From contig NC_021191.1 in NCBI RefSeq assembly GCF_000389965.1, forward strand, positions 6,511,501 to 6,575,500: a stretch of 64,000 nt of DNA, given 5' to 3'. This DNA is from Actinoplanes sp. N902-109 (lineage in GTDB: Bacteria > Actinomycetota > Actinomycetes > Mycobacteriales > Micromonosporaceae). The notes beneath the pieces are model-generated. The model was not told the DNA's origin. It searched no databases and was given only the letters and a program-made list of their open reading frames with translations. Shown piece by piece: positions 19,533 to 27,871 of this stretch; the first letter of the stretch is position 1; each line of letters starts with the position of its first letter. A program made the translations under genes and the position numbers.

Positions 19533-20861
19533 ATGCCTGAATCCCCGCGCATCGTCGCGCTCGACGTCCTCGACGTGCGCTTCCCGACGTCCGAGCAGCT
19601 GGACGGCTCGGACGCGATGAACCCGGAGCCGGACTACTCGGCCGCGTACGTGGTGCTGCGCACCGACGCGCCGGACGGCTTCGCGGGGCACGCGCTGGCG
19701 TTCACCACCGGCCGCGGCAACGACGTGCAGACCTACGCGATCGCCGCGCTCCGCCCGTACGTCGTCGGGCGGCCGGTCGCCGAGGTCTGCGGTGACCTCG
19801 GCGGCTTCGCCCGGTCGCTGATCCACGACGCGCAACTGCGCTGGCTCGGCCCGGAGAAGGGGGTCATCCACATGGCGACCGGCGCGGTCGTCAACGCCGC
19901 CTGGGACCTGGCAGCCAAGCGGGCCGGCAAACCCGTCTGGCAGTTCCTCGCGGACATGCCGGTCGAGGAGCTGGTGTCCCAGGTGGACTTCCGCTGGCTG
20001 ACCGATGCCCTCACCCCCGACGACGCCCGGGCCATCCTGCGGCGCGCCGAGCCGGGCCGGCGGGAACGGGCCGGGCTGTTGCGGGCGGGCGGCTACCCGG
20101 CGTACACGACCTCACCCGGCTGGCTCGGCTACCCGGACGAGAAGGTCGCGCGGCTGGCGCGCGACGCCGTTGCCGCCGGCTTCACGCAGATCAAGCTGAA
20201 GGTGGGCGCGTCGCTGGCGGATGACATCCGGCGGATGCGGATCGCCCGGGAGGCGGTCGGCGCCGACGTTCGCATCGCGGTCGACGCCAACCAGCGCTGG
20301 GACGTGCAACCGGCCATCGCGTGGATGCAGCAGCTGGTGCCGTACCACCCGTACTGGATCGAAGAACCCACCTCGCCCGACGACGTGCTGGGGCACGCCG
20401 CGGTCCGCCGCGCGCTGTCCCCGGTCAAGGTGGCGACCGGCGAGCACGTGGCCAACCGGGTGGTGTTCAAACAGCTGATCCAGGCCGGCGCGGTGGACAT
20501 CGTCCAGATCGACGCGGCCCGCGTCGGCGGCATCAACGAGAACATCGCGATCCTGCTGCTCGCCGCGAAGTTCGGGGTGCCGGTCTGCCCGCATGCGGGT
20601 GGGGTCGGGCTGTGCGAGATGGTGCAGCACCTGGCGATGTTCGACTACGTCGCGGTCTCCGGCACGACCGAGGACCGCGTGCTCGAGTACGTCGATCACC
20701 TGCACGAGCACTTCGTCGACCCGGTACGCGTCACCGGCGGCCGGTACGCCGCGCCCACCGCCCCCGGGCTGAGCGCACAGATGCATCCGGCCTCGCTCGC
20801 CGAGTACGCCTACCCCGACGGGCCGGCCTGGACCGCCCGCGCCGGCTCACCGCCCTCGTGA
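19533..20861 (+). CDS. fucD: L-fuconate dehydratase (enolase superfamily)
   Basis: This 442-residue enzyme is predicted to convert L-fuconate to 2-keto-3-deoxy-L-fuconate. The N-terminal DAMNPEPDYSAAYVVL segment is, as I recall, typical of fuconate dehydratases. The barrel has the KLKVG base motif, metal ligands in VDANQRW, WIEEP and ATGEH, and a late CPHAGGVGLCEM segment. Length fits the family (about 430-445). Start ATG 19533 follows the permease by 16 bp with a GGAG site, although an upstream in-frame ATG overlaps the permease end. It is the last structural gene of the CUT2 operon, and the GntR gene 70 bp downstream may regulate it. A related acid (L-galactonate) cannot be excluded as substrate. 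Confidence 0.85.
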   Translation: MPESPRIVALDVLDVRFPTSEQLDGSDAMNPEPDYSAAYVVLRTDAPDGFAGHALAFTTGRGNDVQTYAIAALRPYVVGRPVAEVCGDLGGFARSLIHDAQLRWLGPEKGVIHMATGAVVNAAWDLAAKRAGKPVWQFLADMPVEELVSQVDFRWLTDALTPDDARAILRRAEPGRRERAGLLRAGGYPAYTTSPGWLGYPDEKVARLARDAVAAGFTQIKLKVGASLADDIRRMRIAREAVGADVRIAVDANQRWDVQPAIAWMQQLVPYHPYWIEEPTSPDDVLGHAAVRRALSPVKVATGEHVANRVVFKQLIQAGAVDIVQIDAARVGGINENIAILLLAAKFGVPVCPHAGGVGLCEMVQHLAMFDYVAVSGTTEDRVLEYVDHLHEHFVDPVRVTGGRYAAPTAPGLSAQMHPASLAEYAYPDGPAWTARAGSPPS

Positions 20862-20881
20862 TCGGCGCTGTGCCCGCCAGA

Positions 20882-20918
20882 CCGGACCGCAGGTGATCAT
20901 CGAGTACGGTCGGTCCGG
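20882..20918. promoter_or_regulatory. Inverted repeat overlapping the ribosome site of the first GntR gene
   Basis: CCGGACCG (20882-20889) and CGGTCCGG (20911-20918) are perfect inverted repeats with a 21-bp loop. The right arm overlaps the GGAGG ribosome site (20917-20921). It could be an operator, a weak terminator behind fucD, or an RNA hairpin that hides the ribosome site. Confidence 0.4.
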
Positions 20919-20932
20919 AGGTGCGCACCGTC

Positions 20933-21646
20933 ATGTCATTGACCGACAAGGCCATCGCTCGCATCCGTGAGCTGATCCGGTCGGGCGAACTGGCCCCGGG
21001 TTCCAAGCTCCCGCCGGAACCGCAGCTGGCTCATCAGCTCGGCCTGTCCCGCAACCTGATGCGCGAGGCGGTCAAAGCCCTGGCGGTGGCCCGCGTGCTG
21101 GAGGTGCGCCGCGGTGACGGCACCTACGTCACCAGCCTGCAGCCCGACCTGCTGCTGGGCGGCCTGGTGGGTGCGGTCGAGCTGCTGCAGGGCGACAGCG
21201 GTACGTTGCTCGAGCTGATGGAGGTGCGGCGGTTGCTGGAGCCGGTGGCCGCCGCGCTGGCCGCCACCCGGATCACCGGGCCCGCCCTGGCCGCGGTGAA
21301 ACGCCACCTGGACGCGATGAGCGCGGCCCGCGACGACGTCGAGCTGCTCAACCGGCACGACGCCGGCTTCCACCGCGCGGTCGTCACGGCGACCGGGAAC
21401 GACACGCTGGTCACCCTGCTCGAGGGCATCTCCGGGCAGACCCTGCGGGCCCGCATCTGGCGCGGGCTGGTGGACGGTGCCGCCGCGGCGCGCACCATCG
21501 CCGAGCACGAGGCGATCTATCAGGCCCTGGCGAGCCGGGACGGCGCACTGGCCCAGGCGGCGGCGCTGCTGCACGTCAGCACCACCGAGGGCTGGCTGCG
21601 CACCCATCTGGGCGCCGGCGAGCCGGGCGTCGGCGTACCCGTCTGA
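20933..21646 (+). CDS. GntR-family (FadR/FCD subfamily) regulator 1
   Basis: This 237-residue repressor has an N-terminal winged helix (ARIRELIRSGELAPGSKLPP, then LGLSRNLMREAVKAL and RRGDGTYV) and a C-terminal all-helical FCD effector domain. FCD ligands are usually small organic or sugar acids, often bound through a metal and His/Asp residues. A GTG at 20921 is also in frame, but it overlaps the GGAGG ribosome site, so ATG 20933 is preferred. It directly follows the CUT2-fucD operon on the same strand and is the likely regulator of that operon, with fuconate or its keto-deoxy product as the probable effector (inference). Confidence 0.88.
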   Translation: MSLTDKAIARIRELIRSGELAPGSKLPPEPQLAHQLGLSRNLMREAVKALAVARVLEVRRGDGTYVTSLQPDLLLGGLVGAVELLQGDSGTLLELMEVRRLLEPVAAALAATRITGPALAAVKRHLDAMSAARDDVELLNRHDAGFHRAVVTATGNDTLVTLLEGISGQTLRARIWRGLVDGAAAARTIAEHEAIYQALASRDGALAQAAALLHVSTTEGWLRTHLGAGEPGVGVPV

Positions 21647-21706
21647 TCCGGTGGGCGCAGGCGGCCCGGCCCGGAGCGTTCGTCCGCCGGGTACCGGACC
21701 ACCCGT

Positions 21707-21724
21707 ACATCATAGGTATGATGT
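21707..21724. promoter_or_regulatory. Palindromic operator upstream of GntR regulator 2
   Basis: ACATCATAGGTATGATGT has perfect 8-bp arms around a 2-bp centre, 63 bp before the regulator start. A candidate -10 (TACTAT, 21751-21756) lies just downstream. The half-site TATGATGT recurs exactly at 29303-29310 in the divergent sugar-operon promoter, so this is probably the regulator's own operator (autoregulation). Confidence 0.7.
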
Positions 21725-21787
21725 TTCCGTGGTGGCGTCCGGCGGGGCACTACTATCACGGTAGCGCCGAGGGGTACGGGAGGACGC

Positions 21788-22558
21788 ATGGCTCGAGCAC
21801 CGGAGGCGGGAGTGGAAGTTCCCCAGGCCCCGGCCTGGACGCGCCGCCCGGCGAACCTCGTCCGGGCGGTCACCACGGAGCTGGTGGGCCGCATCGTCAA
21901 CGGCGTGCACCAGCCCGGGACGGCGTTGCCGCCCGAACCCGTGCTGGGTGACAACTTCGGCGTGAGCCGCACGGTGGTGCGCGAAGCGGTGAAGATCCTG
22001 CAGGAGAAGGGCCTGGTGCAGGTCCGGCAGGGCGCGGGCACGATCGTCACGGCGCCGGCGCTGTGGGACATGCTCGACGAGATGATCCTGAGCGCGAGCA
22101 TCGCCCAGGACGACGGCCTGGACATCCTCGACGATCTCGTCGTCACCCGCCGGCTGCTGGAGTCCGACATGGCGAACGTGGCCGCGCGCGTGGCGGAGGC
22201 TGACACCGTCGAGCGGCTGCGGGCCCTGGTCGACCGGATGGACACGCTGGTGGACGACCCGCAGGTCTACGGCGAGCAGGACCGCGCCTTCCACGACACG
22301 ATCATGCGGGCCTCCGGCAACCGGATCGCGCGGGCGGTCGTCCGGGCGCTGGAGAGCCAGGTCGTCAACACCGCCCGCTACATGGGCCAGACGGAGCGGG
22401 CGCTGTGCGTGGCGTCCAACCGGGGCCACCGCCGGATCTGCGAGCGCATCGCGGCCGGTGACCCGGCCGGTGCGGCGGAGGCGATGTTCACCCACATCAC
22501 CGAGGCCTGGCTGGTCCGCCGGGGTGGCCCCGCCGATCCCGGACGCCTGCGCCGCTGA
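21788..22558 (+). CDS. GntR-family (FadR/FCD subfamily) regulator 2
   Basis: This 256-residue regulator has a winged helix (ELVGRIVNGVHQPGTALPP, FGVSRTVVREAVKIL, RQGAGTIV) and an FCD domain (AFHDTIMRASGN, GHRRICERIAAGD). ATG 21788 has a GGGAGGACG site. The palindrome at 21707 points to autoregulation. The matching palindrome at 29293 indicates control of the divergent CUT1-dehydrogenase and aldolase-kinase operons. This pairing is what ties the catabolic genes from 22659 to 32706 into one regulon. The gene is convergent with the aldo/keto reductase gene, with a hairpin between them. Confidence 0.88.
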   Translation: MARAPEAGVEVPQAPAWTRRPANLVRAVTTELVGRIVNGVHQPGTALPPEPVLGDNFGVSRTVVREAVKILQEKGLVQVRQGAGTIVTAPALWDMLDEMILSASIAQDDGLDILDDLVVTRRLLESDMANVAARVAEADTVERLRALVDRMDTLVDDPQVYGEQDRAFHDTIMRASGNRIARAVVRALESQVVNTARYMGQTERALCVASNRGHRRICERIAAGDPAGAAEAMFTHITEAWLVRRGGPADPGRLRR

Positions 22559-22576
22559 GCCCGGCCGGCAGCACGC

Positions 22577-22601
22577 CGGGGCAGCCGGCGGCCCTGCCCC
22601 G
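22577..22601. terminator. Hairpin between convergent GntR 2 and aldo/keto reductase genes
   Basis: An 8-bp perfect stem (CGGGGCAG with CTGCCCCG) and 9-nt loop lie 18 bp after the GntR stop. There is no U tract. The same gap contains a partial duplication of the GntR 3' end, including its stop codon (22544-22560 repeated at 22623-22639). Confidence 0.5.
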
Positions 22602-22658
22602 CCGACCGCCTGCCCCTCCGACCGCCTGCGCCGCTGAGCGCGGCCGGGAACACGCGGG

Positions 22659-23651
22659 TCAGCCGCGCACCGCGCCGGCGGGGATGATCCCGTCGGCGAC
22701 CAGGTCCTGCCAGAGCCCGGCCGGGATGTCGGTGGCGAGGTGCCGCAGGTCCTCGTCGACCTCGTGCGGTGAGCGCATCCCGACGGCGACCGCGGCGACC
22801 GCGGGGTGCAGCAGCGGGAAGGCCAGCGCCGCAGCCGGCAGCGTGACACCGTGATCGGCACAGATCTCCGCGATCCGCCCGGCCCGCCGCAGCACCCCGG
22901 CGTCGGCCGGCCGGTAGTCGTAGGTGGCGTCGCTGCGCGGCTGCGCGGTCGAGAGCAGGCCGGTGGCGAAGACCCCGACGGCGACGACGGCGACGCCGTG
23001 CTCCCGGGCCGGTTCGAGGACGGAGCCGAGCGCCTCCTGGTCCAGCAGGGAGTACCGGTTGGCGAGCATGATCACGTCGACCAGGCCGGCGCGGATCAGA
23101 TCCGCGAGCCCCGCGGTCGCGTTGGTGCCGATGCCGATGGCCGACACCAGCCCGGCGGACCGGAGCCCGGCCAGCGAGGCGAGCGCCTGCCCGGCGGCGC
23201 CGTCCCAGGCCTGATCGGGATCATGGGCGAAGAGGATGTCGACCGAGTCCAGGGTGAGCCGGTCGAGGCTCTCGCGCAGCGAGCGTTCCACCCCCGCGGC
23301 GGTGAAGTCCCACTGCCGCCGCAGGTCGCCGGGGACCACGAACCCGTCGTCGTCCTGGGCCAGCGGCTGGTCGCGGGGCACGAGCAACCGGCCGGCCTTG
23401 GTGGAGATCACGAACTCGTCGCGGGGGCGGTCGCGCAGGGCGGCGCCGATCCGGCGTTCGGAGAGCCCGAGACCGTAGTGCGGCGCGGTGTCGAAGTAGC
23501 GGATGCCGCGGTCCCAGGCCCGGCGCAGCGTCCGGGCGGCCTGCTCGTCGTCCATCGCCGCGGCGAAGTTGCCCACCGGGGCGCCCCCGAACCCCAGCAC
23601 GCCGTACGGGGACCGGGCCCGGCCGAACAGCCTGTCGGCGATCGCGGTCAT
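22659..23651 (-). CDS. Aldo/keto reductase, D-threo-aldose (L-fucose/L-galactose) 1-dehydrogenase type
   Basis: This 330-residue NAD(P)-dependent barrel is predicted to oxidise C1 of an aldose such as L-fucose, L-galactose or D-arabinose to the lactone. The AKR tetrad is visible: Asp and Tyr in YFDTAPHYG, Lys in VISTKAG and His in LFAHDPD. The start VLGFGGAPVGN and the Asp-Pro-Asp after the His are, as I recall, typical of D-threo-aldose 1-dehydrogenases. It overlaps the lactonase gene by 4 bp and is the last gene of the seven-gene leftward operon that begins at 29235. Confidence 0.85.
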   Translation of the reverse strand: MTAIADRLFGRARSPYGVLGFGGAPVGNFAAAMDDEQAARTLRRAWDRGIRYFDTAPHYGLGLSERRIGAALRDRPRDEFVISTKAGRLLVPRDQPLAQDDDGFVVPGDLRRQWDFTAAGVERSLRESLDRLTLDSVDILFAHDPDQAWDGAAGQALASLAGLRSAGLVSAIGIGTNATAGLADLIRAGLVDVIMLANRYSLLDQEALGSVLEPAREHGVAVVAVGVFATGLLSTAQPRSDATYDYRPADAGVLRRAGRIAEICADHGVTLPAAALAFPLLHPAVAAVAVGMRSPHEVDEDLRHLATDIPAGLWQDLVADGIIPAGAVRG

Positions 23652-24472
23652 GCGCCGAGTCCGTAGCAGGTGGTGGCGACGCCGGACATGATCGCGTGGC
23701 GTTCGGCCGGGGTGAGCCCGGTGAGCAGGCCGTCCACCGCGGACCGCCAGGCGACCGGTCCGGCGCTCAGCCGGGCCAGGGGCCAGTCGGAGCCGTACAT
23801 GAGCCGGTCCGGGCCGAAGGCCTCCAGCGCCACGGCGACCACCCGGCGCAGCCGGTCCGGGTCGGGCGCGAGCGCGGCGAGCCCGGAGATCTTCGCGGAC
23901 ACGTTCGGCTGGGCGGCGAGGGCTCGCAGCCCGCGCTCCCAGCCCTGCTCGTCGTCGGTGTCGGCGATGCCGCCGAGATGGTCGAGGACGAAGCGCAGGC
24001 CCGGATGTGCCGCGGCGACCTCGGTGGCCGACGGCAGCTGCCCGGACCGTACGACCAGGTCGAAGCTCAGGCCGCGGGCGGCGAGCGTGGCGAGGCCGCG
24101 GCCGACGGCGGGCCGGCTCAGCCAGCCGGGATCGGGGTCGAGATGGACGAGATGCCGGATGCCGGCCAGCCGCTGCCGCGCCTCGCCGCCGAGCTCGTCG
24201 AGTTGCGCCCCGGCGTCGGCGGTGAGGTCGATCCAGCCGACGACCGCGGCGATGCGGCTGCCCGGGTCGGCCAGCAACCGGCGGGTCTCGCCCAGGCTGT
24301 TGCTGCTCTGGACGACCACGGCCGTGCCGATGCCGGTCGCGTCGAGCATCTCGGCGAGGTCGCCGGAGTCGAAGTCACGGTCGATCGCCGCCATCGACTC
24401 CGGCTCGATCCACGGCTGCGGGTCGGTGGCGCGGTTCCACAGGTGGGCGTGCGCGTCGACGAGATCGCTCAC
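23648..24472 (-). CDS. Amidohydrolase-2 family L-fuconolactonase-type sugar lactonase
   Basis: This 274-residue metal-dependent barrel is predicted to open the lactone made by the downstream-encoded aldose dehydrogenase. Visible motifs are DAHAHLWN (metal histidines), VVVQSSNS, RHLVHLDPDP and YGSDWPLA. The frame is open upstream, but GTG 24472 overlaps the mutarotase stop by 4 bp (GTGA) and aligns with the start of the paralogue at 11449. Both neighbours overlap by 4 bp, so translation is coupled. It is clearly paralogous to 10622-11449. Confidence 0.85.
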   Translation of the reverse strand: MSDLVDAHAHLWNRATDPQPWIEPESMAAIDRDFDSGDLAEMLDATGIGTAVVVQSSNSLGETRRLLADPGSRIAAVVGWIDLTADAGAQLDELGGEARQRLAGIRHLVHLDPDPGWLSRPAVGRGLATLAARGLSFDLVVRSGQLPSATEVAAAHPGLRFVLDHLGGIADTDDEQGWERGLRALAAQPNVSAKISGLAALAPDPDRLRRVVAVALEAFGPDRLMYGSDWPLARLSAGPVAWRSAVDGLLTGLTPAERHAIMSGVATTCYGLGA

Positions 24473-24810
24473 GACAGGTGCCAGATCTCGTCGATGGGCT
24501 GCCACAGGGCACCGGGCACCCGCTCCTCGGCGATGCGGCGCTGGCACGGGTCGGTGTGCGTCCACCATTCCTGGCTCACCGGGTCGGCCGCGACCCGGGC
24601 GAGGTCGGCCTCGTGGTCGTCGCCGACGTACTCGTAGTAGGCGAACAGGGTGTCACCGGTGAGGAAGATCGAGTAGTTGGTGATGTTGGCCTCCCGCAAC
24701 GTCTGCTCGACCTGCGGCCACACGGCTCGGTGCAGGTCGAGGTAGCGCTCCCGGTGCTCGGGCCGGACGCCGACGACGAAGGCGTGCCGCTGCGGCGCGC
24801 GCGGGCTCAT
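24469..24810 (-). CDS. L-rhamnose/L-fucose mutarotase-like protein (RhaM family)
   Basis: This is a 113-residue dimeric alpha/beta-barrel protein of the DUF718/RhaM family, which interconverts alpha and beta anomers. Typical segments are RHAFVVGVRPEHRERYLDLH, ITNYSIFL, FAYYEYVG and EEWWTHTDPCQ-like EWWTHTDPCQ. The ATG at 24810 overlaps the dehydratase stop (ATGA), and its own stop overlaps the lactonase start. Its place just before the aldose-oxidising enzymes suggests it supplies the anomer the dehydrogenase prefers. Confidence 0.88.
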   Translation of the reverse strand: MSPRAPQRHAFVVGVRPEHRERYLDLHRAVWPQVEQTLREANITNYSIFLTGDTLFAYYEYVGDDHEADLARVAADPVSQEWWTHTDPCQRRIAEERVPGALWQPIDEIWHLS

Positions 24811-25997
24811 GCCGGCTTTCCCGTCGGGAGGACCGCGGTGCCGGCCGCGGCCGGGCGGGGCAGGTCGGGCACGAGTCGCAGGCCGGCCCGGGCGGGCCGG
24901 ACGTGCGGCCCGGCCACCTTGGCCACCGGGTTGGCGGCGCGCACGGCGTTGATGTGTTCCTCGTCGACGCGGATGCCGATCCCCGGCTCGTCGCCCAGGA
25001 CGATGCCGCCGTCCATGATCTCCTGGTCGATCGCGAGCCCGACCGGCGCGGTGAGGTGCTGCACCTCGAAGGCGAGATGGTTGGGGATCGCGGCGGCGGC
25101 GTGGGCCACCGGGTTGGTGTGGTAGGTCACCGGGCTCACCGGCAGGTCGTACAGGTGCGCGACCGCGGCCGTGCGCAGGAAGTGGGTGATGCCCCAGACG
25201 TTGCCGATCTGGACGATGTCGACAGCGTCGGCGGCCAGCAGTGGCCGGTACTGCTCGAGGCCGGTCAGGTTCTCCCCGGTCGCCACGCCCGCGCGGATGT
25301 GCTGGCGCACGGCGGCGAGCCCGCCGGAGTCCCAGCGGCGCACCGGCTCCTCGATCCAGGCGAGGTCGACCGACCGCTCCAGCTCGGTGACGAAGCGGAC
25401 GGCCTGGGTACGGTTCCACGACTCGTTCGCGTCGAGCATCAGCGCGGGGTACGCCGAGTTGCGGCTCAGCACCTCCCGCACCGCGAGCAGCCGGCGCAGG
25501 TCGTGCCGTACGTCGTGGCCGCCCTTGAGCTTGGCCGAGCTGAACCCGCGGTCGGCGTACTGCTGGTAGAGGCGGACGAGCGCGTCGTCGTCGAGGGCGA
25601 TGTCGAGCCCCGAGGCGTACCCGGGCACGAAGCGGTCCAGGGCGCCCAGGGTGCGCCACAGCGGCTCACCCGCGGCCTTGGCCTTCAGATCCCACAGTGC
25701 CATGTCGATCGCGCCGATGGCCCCGAACGCCGACCCGGCGTGCCCGGTCTTGAACACGCACGCCAGCATGCGGTCGTAGAGCGCGGTGACCGCGCGCGGG
25801 TCCTGCCCCTCGACGGCACCGAAGACGCGGTCGATGTCGCCGTGGGCGCCGACCCCGATGCCTTCCAGGCCCTCGTCCGTCTCGAGGATCAGCACATGGA
25901 CGTCGGTCTGGTGCCCCGGCATCACCCCGTTGGCGTCCCCGGTCAGCCGGCCCCATTCGTGCCTGGTCAGCAGGCTGCGATAGCCGGTGACTCTCAT
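24807..25997 (-). CDS. Enolase-superfamily sugar-acid dehydratase (mandelate racemase subgroup)
   Basis: This 396-residue predicted aldonate dehydratase yields a 2-keto-3-deoxy acid. It shows the K-x-K base motif (AKLKGG), metal ligands in LDANESWN, WIEEPV and ATGENL, and a C-terminal YHTNP segment. It differs clearly from the fucD product at 19533, so the substrate probably differs; L-galactonate is my working guess from the pathway, not from residues. ATG 25997 follows an AAGGAG site by 5 bp. It lies 28 bp after the permease gene and overlaps the mutarotase gene by 4 bp. Confidence 0.8.
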   Translation of the reverse strand: MRVTGYRSLLTRHEWGRLTGDANGVMPGHQTDVHVLILETDEGLEGIGVGAHGDIDRVFGAVEGQDPRAVTALYDRMLACVFKTGHAGSAFGAIGAIDMALWDLKAKAAGEPLWRTLGALDRFVPGYASGLDIALDDDALVRLYQQYADRGFSSAKLKGGHDVRHDLRRLLAVREVLSRNSAYPALMLDANESWNRTQAVRFVTELERSVDLAWIEEPVRRWDSGGLAAVRQHIRAGVATGENLTGLEQYRPLLAADAVDIVQIGNVWGITHFLRTAAVAHLYDLPVSPVTYHTNPVAHAAAAIPNHLAFEVQHLTAPVGLAIDQEIMDGGIVLGDEPGIGIRVDEEHINAVRAANPVAKVAGPHVRPARAGLRLVPDLPRPAAAGTAVLPTGKPA

Positions 25998-26025
25998 GTC
26001 GACTCCTTGTTGCGAGAGGGGGTGG

Positions 26026-26937
26026 TCATTCCTTGGTGCCACCGGCGGTCATCCCGGCGACCAGGAAGCGCTGGGACACCAGGAAGACGATGAGCACCGG
26101 CAGGACCGACACCACGGTGGCGAGGGCCAGGGTCGGCAGCTGGACGGACTGGGCGCCGGCCGAGCTGGGGTTGAACGCCGGGGTGGAGGCCAGCAGCGAG
26201 GTCAGCCCCACCTGAACCGGGTAACCGTCGCTGGACGGCAGCATGACGAAGGGCAGGAAGAAGTTGTTCCAGTTCTGCACGAAGCTGAAGAAGGCCACCA
26301 GGGCGACGATCGGCGCGGCCAGCGGCAGCGCGATCTTGGTGAAGACCTGGAACTCCCGGCAGCCGTCGATGCGGGCGGCGGCGAGCAGGTCGCGCGGGAT
26401 GCTCGTGGAGAAGTAGATGTAGGTCAGGTACACGCCGAACGGGAAGAACGACATGGGCAGGATCACCGACATCGGGCTGCCGATCAGCCCGACGGCGTTG
26501 AGCTCCAGGAAGATGGGCAGGACCAGCGCCGTGTTGGGGATCAGCATGACGATCAGGGTCAGCACCAGCAGCAGCCGGCGGAACCGGAACTCGGTCAGCG
26601 CCAGCGCGTAGCCGGCCGGGATGCTGGCGACCAGGGTGATGACCAGCGCGCCGATCGCGTACACCGCGGAGTTGCCGATCCACGAGGTGACCGCCCCGTC
26701 CTGGAAGGCGAACAGCTGGTCCCAGTTGGTGGCCAGGTCGCCGAGACTGCCGAAGGAGAAGGGGTTACCGACGGTCAGGCCCCGGGCGGTCTTGGTGGTC
26801 GCGAGCAGCAGCCAGACGAGCGGGATGGCGAAGAAGAGGACGAACACGGCCACCATCACCGTGACGATGGTCCGGCCGCTCCAGCCGCTCAGCCCGGGCC
26901 GGCGGGACCGGGGGGAAGCACTGTGCACAGAGGTCAT
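26026..26937 (-). CDS. Carbohydrate ABC transporter permease (MalG type)
   Basis: This 303-residue inner permease subunit of a CUT1 importer has six predicted membrane spans, beginning with TIVTVMVAVFVLFFAIPLVW. The EAA loop that contacts the ATPase is AARIDGCREFQVFTKIALPL. It starts 4 bp after the MalF-type gene. No ATPase gene is present in this operon, so a shared MsiK-type ATPase encoded elsewhere probably energises the importer, as is common in actinomycetes. Confidence 0.93.
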   Translation of the reverse strand: MTSVHSASPRSRRPGLSGWSGRTIVTVMVAVFVLFFAIPLVWLLLATTKTARGLTVGNPFSFGSLGDLATNWDQLFAFQDGAVTSWIGNSAVYAIGALVITLVASIPAGYALALTEFRFRRLLLVLTLIVMLIPNTALVLPIFLELNAVGLIGSPMSVILPMSFFPFGVYLTYIYFSTSIPRDLLAAARIDGCREFQVFTKIALPLAAPIVALVAFFSFVQNWNNFFLPFVMLPSSDGYPVQVGLTSLLASTPAFNPSSAGAQSVQLPTLALATVVSVLPVLIVFLVSQRFLVAGMTAGGTKE

Positions 26938-26941
26938 GAGC

Positions 26942-27871
26942 TCAGTCCCGCTCGAACAGGCCGCCGCGCGTCACGAAGACGGCGGACAGCGCGAGGGCGA
27001 TGACGAGCAGCAGCAGGGAGATCGCCGCCGCTCCGTTGAAGTCGTTCTGCTGGAACGCGTACTGGTAGGCCAGCTGGTTGAGCGAGTAGTCGTTCGGGAC
27101 CACGGCGTTGCTGGCCTGCGAGAGCAGCTGCGGCTCGACGAACAGCTGGGTGCCGGCGGCCAGCGACATGATGCCCATGTACGAGATCCACTTGCGCAGC
27201 ATCGGCAGCTGGATGCCCCAGGCGATCTGGACGGCGTTGGCACCGTCCACCCGCGCCGCCTCGATGACCTCGGCGCTGATGTTGTTGAGGGCGCCGTACA
27301 TGATCACGATCCAGCCCCCGGCACCGGTCCAGAAGGCGACGACGGTGAAGACCACCGGCAGGTTGCCCGGCGCGATGACCTGTACGAAGCTGTCGAAGCC
27401 CAGCGCGGTGAGCAGGCCGCTGACCGGGCTGGCGGTCGGGTCGAGCACGAACAGCCAGAGCAGCACGCTGGAGGCGCCGGCGAGGGCGCCGGGCAGGTAG
27501 AAGACCAGTCGCAGCGTACGGCTGAGCCATCTGATCCGGATCGCGTGCACGACGATCGCCAGCAGGGTCACGAAGATGACCAGGGCGACCAGCCAGATGA
27601 CGAGGTACAGGGCCACGTGCGTCACGGCCGGCCAGAAGCGGAAGTCGCCGACGACCTTGGTGAAGTTGGCCAGCCCGGCGAAGCCGCCCTCGCCGTCGGT
27701 GAACGCCAGGACCAGGGCGTAGAGCGCGGGCAGGACCCCGAAGGCCAGCGTCAGCAGCACGTACAGGGAGATGAAGCCGTAGCTCATCGCGCTGCCGCGC
27801 GGGGCGGGCGGCTTGCGGGCCGCCCGCCTCGTCGGGGCCGCCACCGGGGCGGTCTCGTCGACGACCGTCAT
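26942..27871 (-). CDS. Carbohydrate ABC transporter permease (MalF type)
   Basis: This 309-residue partner permease has six spans (first: SMSYGF-like MSYGFISLYVLLTLAFGVLPA) and the EAA loop EAARVDGANAVQIAWGIQLP. The frame is open upstream, but ATG 27871 overlaps the stop of the binding-protein gene (ATGA), so coupling defines the start. It works with the MalG-type subunit and the lipoprotein encoded on either side. Confidence 0.92.
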   Translation of the reverse strand: MTVVDETAPVAAPTRRAARKPPAPRGSAMSYGFISLYVLLTLAFGVLPALYALVLAFTDGEGGFAGLANFTKVVGDFRFWPAVTHVALYLVIWLVALVIFVTLLAIVVHAIRIRWLSRTLRLVFYLPGALAGASSVLLWLFVLDPTASPVSGLLTALGFDSFVQVIAPGNLPVVFTVVAFWTGAGGWIVIMYGALNNISAEVIEAARVDGANAVQIAWGIQLPMLRKWISYMGIMSLAAGTQLFVEPQLLSQASNAVVPNDYSLNQLAYQYAFQQNDFNGAAAISLLLLVIALALSAVFVTRGGLFERD

